From Halomonas smyrnensis AAD6 (GTDB taxonomy: Bacteria > Pseudomonadota > Gammaproteobacteria > Pseudomonadales > Halomonadaceae): 64,000 nt of DNA. Below are positions 61,515-64,000 of the stretch, one piece after another. The stretch is taken from contig NZ_AJKS02000002.1 in NCBI RefSeq assembly GCF_000265245.1, positions 213,572 to 277,571 of the forward strand, in the 5' to 3' direction. Below the pieces are notes generated by a model, which did no database searches, had not been told where the DNA came from, and worked only from the letters and a program-made list of their open reading frames with translations. The translations under genes and the position numbers were made by a program. Numbering within the stretch: position 1 is the first letter of the stretch; every line of letters begins with the position of its first letter.

Positions 61515-62876
61515 TTAGCCGGCCAGCGCCTCGCGCACCGCGGCCAGCGAGGCGCGTTCCCGCTCGGCGTAGAGGGTAAGCTCGTCGGTCACCGCCGCCC
61601 CCAGGTCGGCCTCGAAGGCCGCGCGGTTGGCGTGGCCGGCGTAGGCCTCACCGCCGCCATCGCCCAGGTTCGACTGGAAGATGCCCGCCGCGCTGACCGG
61701 CAGGAAGTCCTCGTAGGTGATCGGCCGGGCGACCACCAGGCCGCGCTCGATCAGCGCCTCTGGGTCCGAGGCGTCGACCAAGCCGGAGGCGCGACCGGCG
61801 TCGGTCAGCCGGTACTCGAAGAACGCCAGGCCGCGGCGGCGCAGCGTGGCCTCGTCGTCCGGGAAGTCGGCGAAGGCCTCGGCCAGGGCCCGCTGATGAT
61901 CTTCATGGGCGAGCCCGGCGGTGCGCTCCCTGGAAGCGGCGAGCAGGCGATCGTAGAGCGCCCGGCCCTCGGCGGTCAGCGCCACGCCGCGCTGCTCGAT
62001 CTCGCCGAAGCGCGCGGTGTGGGTGCCCCGGTGATCGCCGGCGAAGCGGATCGGCTCCTCCAGCGCCTTGAAGCTGGTCTGGCGCAGCAGGATCGGGCAG
62101 TCGCGCCGCGGCGGGCCCTCGATCACCGCCTTGGGGCTCATGCCGGCCGCCGGCATGCGCCGCTGGACCTCGTCGATGTCCAGGGTGCGGGGGGTCAGGT
62201 GGTTGATGTGCGGCCCGCGGAAGCAGACCACGTCGGCGATCAGCCGGTGCTCGGCGTGCAGCGCCTCGTAGGTGGCCAGATCCACGGTGGCGTCGCGGTG
62301 CCAGCGGAAGGTCTCCAGCGCCGCGGTGACGAAGCGCTCGGCCTGCTCGTCGGTGAGCCCGCCCTGGCGCTCGGCCAGCGCGATCAGCTCCCGGGCCTCG
62401 GGGGTGAAGATGTCGCGCTGGGCGAGGATCGCCGCGGCCCGCTCGCGCAGCTCGGCGCTCTCGATCAGCTCCAGGCGCAGCAGCGAGGTGAAGAGGCGGA
62501 AGGGATTACGCGCCAGCGCCGCGTCGTCGACCGGGCGGAAGGCGGTGGAGTGCACCGGCACGCCGGCCTCGGCGAGGTCGTAGTAGCCCACCGGATGCAT
62601 GCCCATCACCGCGAACAGCCGGCGCAGCATGGCCAGCTCCTCGGCGCTGCCGACGCGGATGGCGCCGTGGCGCTCGACGCCGAGGCGGCCCAGCTCATCA
62701 AAGGCCTCGAGGCGCTCGGCCAGGGCCGGATCGCGCGTCAGGGTCTCGCGGTTCACCTCGTCGACCAGCGCCAGCAGGGCCTCGTACTGGGGCACCTCGG
62801 CCTGGTACATGGCCGACATGGCCTTGGAGAAGCGGTCGCGGATCTCGTCGGCGGAGACGCAGGAATGAGTGGTCAT
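61515..62876 (-). CDS. hglS: 2-oxoadipate dioxygenase/decarboxylase HglS (DUF1338, YdcJ-like)
   Basis: 453 residues. DUF1338/VOC-like pattern: AGVPVHSTAFRPVDD (metal His), FRGPHINHLTPRTLDIDEVQ (second His region), LRQTSFKALEEPIRF and YEDFLPVSAAGIFQSNLGDG (Glu ligand). HglS is an iron(II) enzyme that turns 2-oxoadipate into D-2-hydroxyglutarate in the D-lysine catabolic route. The next gene, 59 bp upstream on the same strand, encodes a D-2-hydroxyglutarate dehydrogenase-type protein, the following step, which supports the assignment. Confidence 0.9.
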   Translation of the reverse strand: MTTHSCVSADEIRDRFSKAMSAMYQAEVPQYEALLALVDEVNRETLTRDPALAERLEAFDELGRLGVERHGAIRVGSAEELAMLRRLFAVMGMHPVGYYDLAEAGVPVHSTAFRPVDDAALARNPFRLFTSLLRLELIESAELRERAAAILAQRDIFTPEARELIALAERQGGLTDEQAERFVTAALETFRWHRDATVDLATYEALHAEHRLIADVVCFRGPHINHLTPRTLDIDEVQRRMPAAGMSPKAVIEGPPRRDCPILLRQTSFKALEEPIRFAGDHRGTHTARFGEIEQRGVALTAEGRALYDRLLAASRERTAGLAHEDHQRALAEAFADFPDDEATLRRRGLAFFEYRLTDAGRASGLVDASDPEALIERGLVVARPITYEDFLPVSAAGIFQSNLGDGGGEAYAGHANRAAFEADLGAAVTDELTLYAERERASLAAVREALAG

Positions 62877-62935
62877 GTCATCTACCTCGTTGGTCTCTTG
62901 TTGGAAGTATCACAGCGTTTTTAGTGCACGGGACC

Positions 62936-64000
62936 TCAGGTGGCACATTTGAGCGCGGTCAGAAGCCCCTGCAGCGGATGGGGCAGGGCGGCATCCGAGA
63001 GCCGCCTGGCCTGGCTGCGGCAGGAGTAGCCGCTGGCCAGCAGCCGTCCGGCGTTGGCCGGGTCCTCGACCTTGGGCTGCCAGGACTGGGCGTAGATGGT
63101 CTTCGAGGTCTCGAGGTTGCGCGCCTCGTGACCATAGGTGCCGGACATGCCGCAGCAGCCGGTGGCGACCACCTCGAGCTCGAGGCCGAAGGCGGCGAAC
63201 AGCCGCTGCCAGGCCCTGGGCGTGCCCGGGGCATTGGTCTTCTCGGTGCAGTGGGCGAGCAGCCGGTAGCCGGGGTCGTCGAGGCGGGCGCCCTGCGGTG
63301 CCAGCTCGGGCGCTCGCTCTGCCAACCGCTCACTCAGCCATTCGGGCAGCAGCTGCACCTCGGGCACGGCCTCGGCGCCCAGCGCCTTCACGTATTCCTG
63401 GCGGTAGGTCAGGGTCATCGCCGGGTCGATGCCGACCAGCGGCACGCCGGCCTCGGCCAGCGTCCGCAGGCGCTCGGCCTGCTTCTCGGCGGTGCGCTCG
63501 AAGGCGCCGAGGAAGCCCTGCACGTGCAGCGGCTTGCCGTTGGGCGCGAAGGGCGCGACGAACACCCGCACGTCGAGGCGCTCGAGCAGCTCGACCACGT
63601 CCATCACCAGCCGGGACTCGAAGTGGCTGGTGAAGGCGTCCTGCACCAGCACCACGCTGTTGGCCTTCTGAGCCGCGGTGAGTCGGCCAAGCGTGGTCGG
63701 CGTGGCCTCGGGCACGCCCCAGGCCTCGAGCTGCTTGTCGAGGCGCGCCCGGGACAACCGGGGGCTGTCGACCATGCCCACGGGGCCTGCCAGCAGGCGG
63801 CTGATCCAGCGGTTGCCCAGGGCGGCGTTGTAGAGCGGCGCGACGCGGGACAGCGCCGGCATCATGAACTCCAGCCCGCCGATCAGGTAGTCGCGGGGCG
63901 GACGCAGGTAGCGGCCGTGATAGACCTCGAGGAACTGCGAGCGGAAGGTCGGCACGCTGACCTTCACCGGGCACTGGCCGGCGCAGGACTTGCAGGCCAG
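62936..64000 (-). CDS. ydiJ: YdiJ-type D-2-hydroxyglutarate dehydrogenase, C-terminal part (5' end outside window)
   Basis: The frame is open to the right edge; 355 codons are visible, the FAD-binding part lies outside. LACKSCAGQCPVKVSVPTFR is the end of the iron-sulfur ferredoxin-like domain, followed by the YdiJ-specific region and the CCG-type domain with ATGCCGMSGTYGHEARNLET. YdiJ proteins are about 1015 residues and oxidise D-2-hydroxyglutarate to 2-oxoglutarate. Together with HglS this completes conversion of 2-oxoadipate to 2-oxoglutarate. Confidence 0.92.
   Translation of the reverse strand: MACKSCAGQCPVKVSVPTFRSQFLEVYHGRYLRPPRDYLIGGLEFMMPALSRVAPLYNAALGNRWISRLLAGPVGMVDSPRLSRARLDKQLEAWGVPEATPTTLGRLTAAQKANSVVLVQDAFTSHFESRLVMDVVELLERLDVRVFVAPFAPNGKPLHVQGFLGAFERTAEKQAERLRTLAEAGVPLVGIDPAMTLTYRQEYVKALGAEAVPEVQLLPEWLSERLAERAPELAPQGARLDDPGYRLLAHCTEKTNAPGTPRAWQRLFAAFGLELEVVATGCCGMSGTYGHEARNLETSKTIYAQSWQPKVEDPANAGRLLASGYSCRSQARRLSDAALPHPLQGLLTALKCAT

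Overview
The window reads as chromosome of a high-GC, moderately halophilic gammaproteobacterium. The levansucrase, the thermostable-hemolysin cluster and the abundance of TRAP/TTT transporters point to the Halomonadaceae (Halomonas-like). This is inferred from protein character, since no rRNA or tRNA gene is present. Housekeeping blocks with uniform GC-rich codon use (about 22.1-57 kb and 61.5-64 kb) alternate with accessory DNA of lower GC that carries recombinases, IS remnants and broken genes (1-8.6 kb, 18.6-22 kb, 58.2-61.4 kb).

Left part. A DUF6036-type nucleotidyltransferase (cut by the window edge) overlaps a partner of unknown function. Next comes a minus-strand operon of one small protein and two very large, divergent tyrosine recombinases, followed by a decayed IS5-family element. 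From 8.7 to 15.4 kb lies a complete catabolic operon: class III CoA-transferase, citrate-synthase-like citryl-CoA lyase, TAXI-TRAP transporter and SMP-30-type lactonase, divergent from an IclR regulator. A tctCBA tricarboxylate transporter follows. The 18.5-22.1 kb stretch is a graveyard: an IS110 fragment, an AbiEii remnant, an intact IS30 element that appears to have deleted its surroundings, and a decayed copy of a nearby outer-membrane protein gene.

Middle part. Here are an aldo/keto reductase, an outer-membrane beta-barrel protein, znuCBA zinc uptake behind a Zur-like site (with a 49-codon membrane-protein ORF coupled to znuC), a LysR regulator, DoxX, a betaine/choline-type binding protein, glyoxalase I, an NlpC/P60 lipoprotein, a 1-Cys peroxiredoxin, and a NitT/TauT-type ABC transporter ending in a DsrE-like protein. 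At 35.4-41.6 kb a tightly overlapped operon (thermostable hemolysin, AMP-ligase-like protein, haem-oxygenase-like diiron oxidase, SDR) is followed by a PmrA/QseB-type two-component system and a small membrane protein. Matching 11-bp-periodic direct repeats precede both the operon and the small membrane-protein gene, so I propose they form one regulon. Then come a TPP riboswitch with thiM-thiE, luxS, an EamA transporter, a PBP5-type carboxypeptidase with a SPOR domain, and a Cache/HAMP/GAF/HD-GYP protein.

Right part. prpF-like isomerase, tctC, a tctA-tctB fusion and acnA form one directional unit divergent from a LysR regulator, which suggests aconitate or another tricarboxylate as substrate; acnA carries an apparent one-base deletion near its 5' end. 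A phage-like patch holds a holin, small ORFs and an Ogr/Delta zinc-finger late activator around a signal-peptide-less GH68 levansucrase. The window ends with hglS and the 3' part of a ydiJ-type D-2-hydroxyglutarate dehydrogenase, two consecutive steps of D-lysine/2-oxoadipate catabolism.
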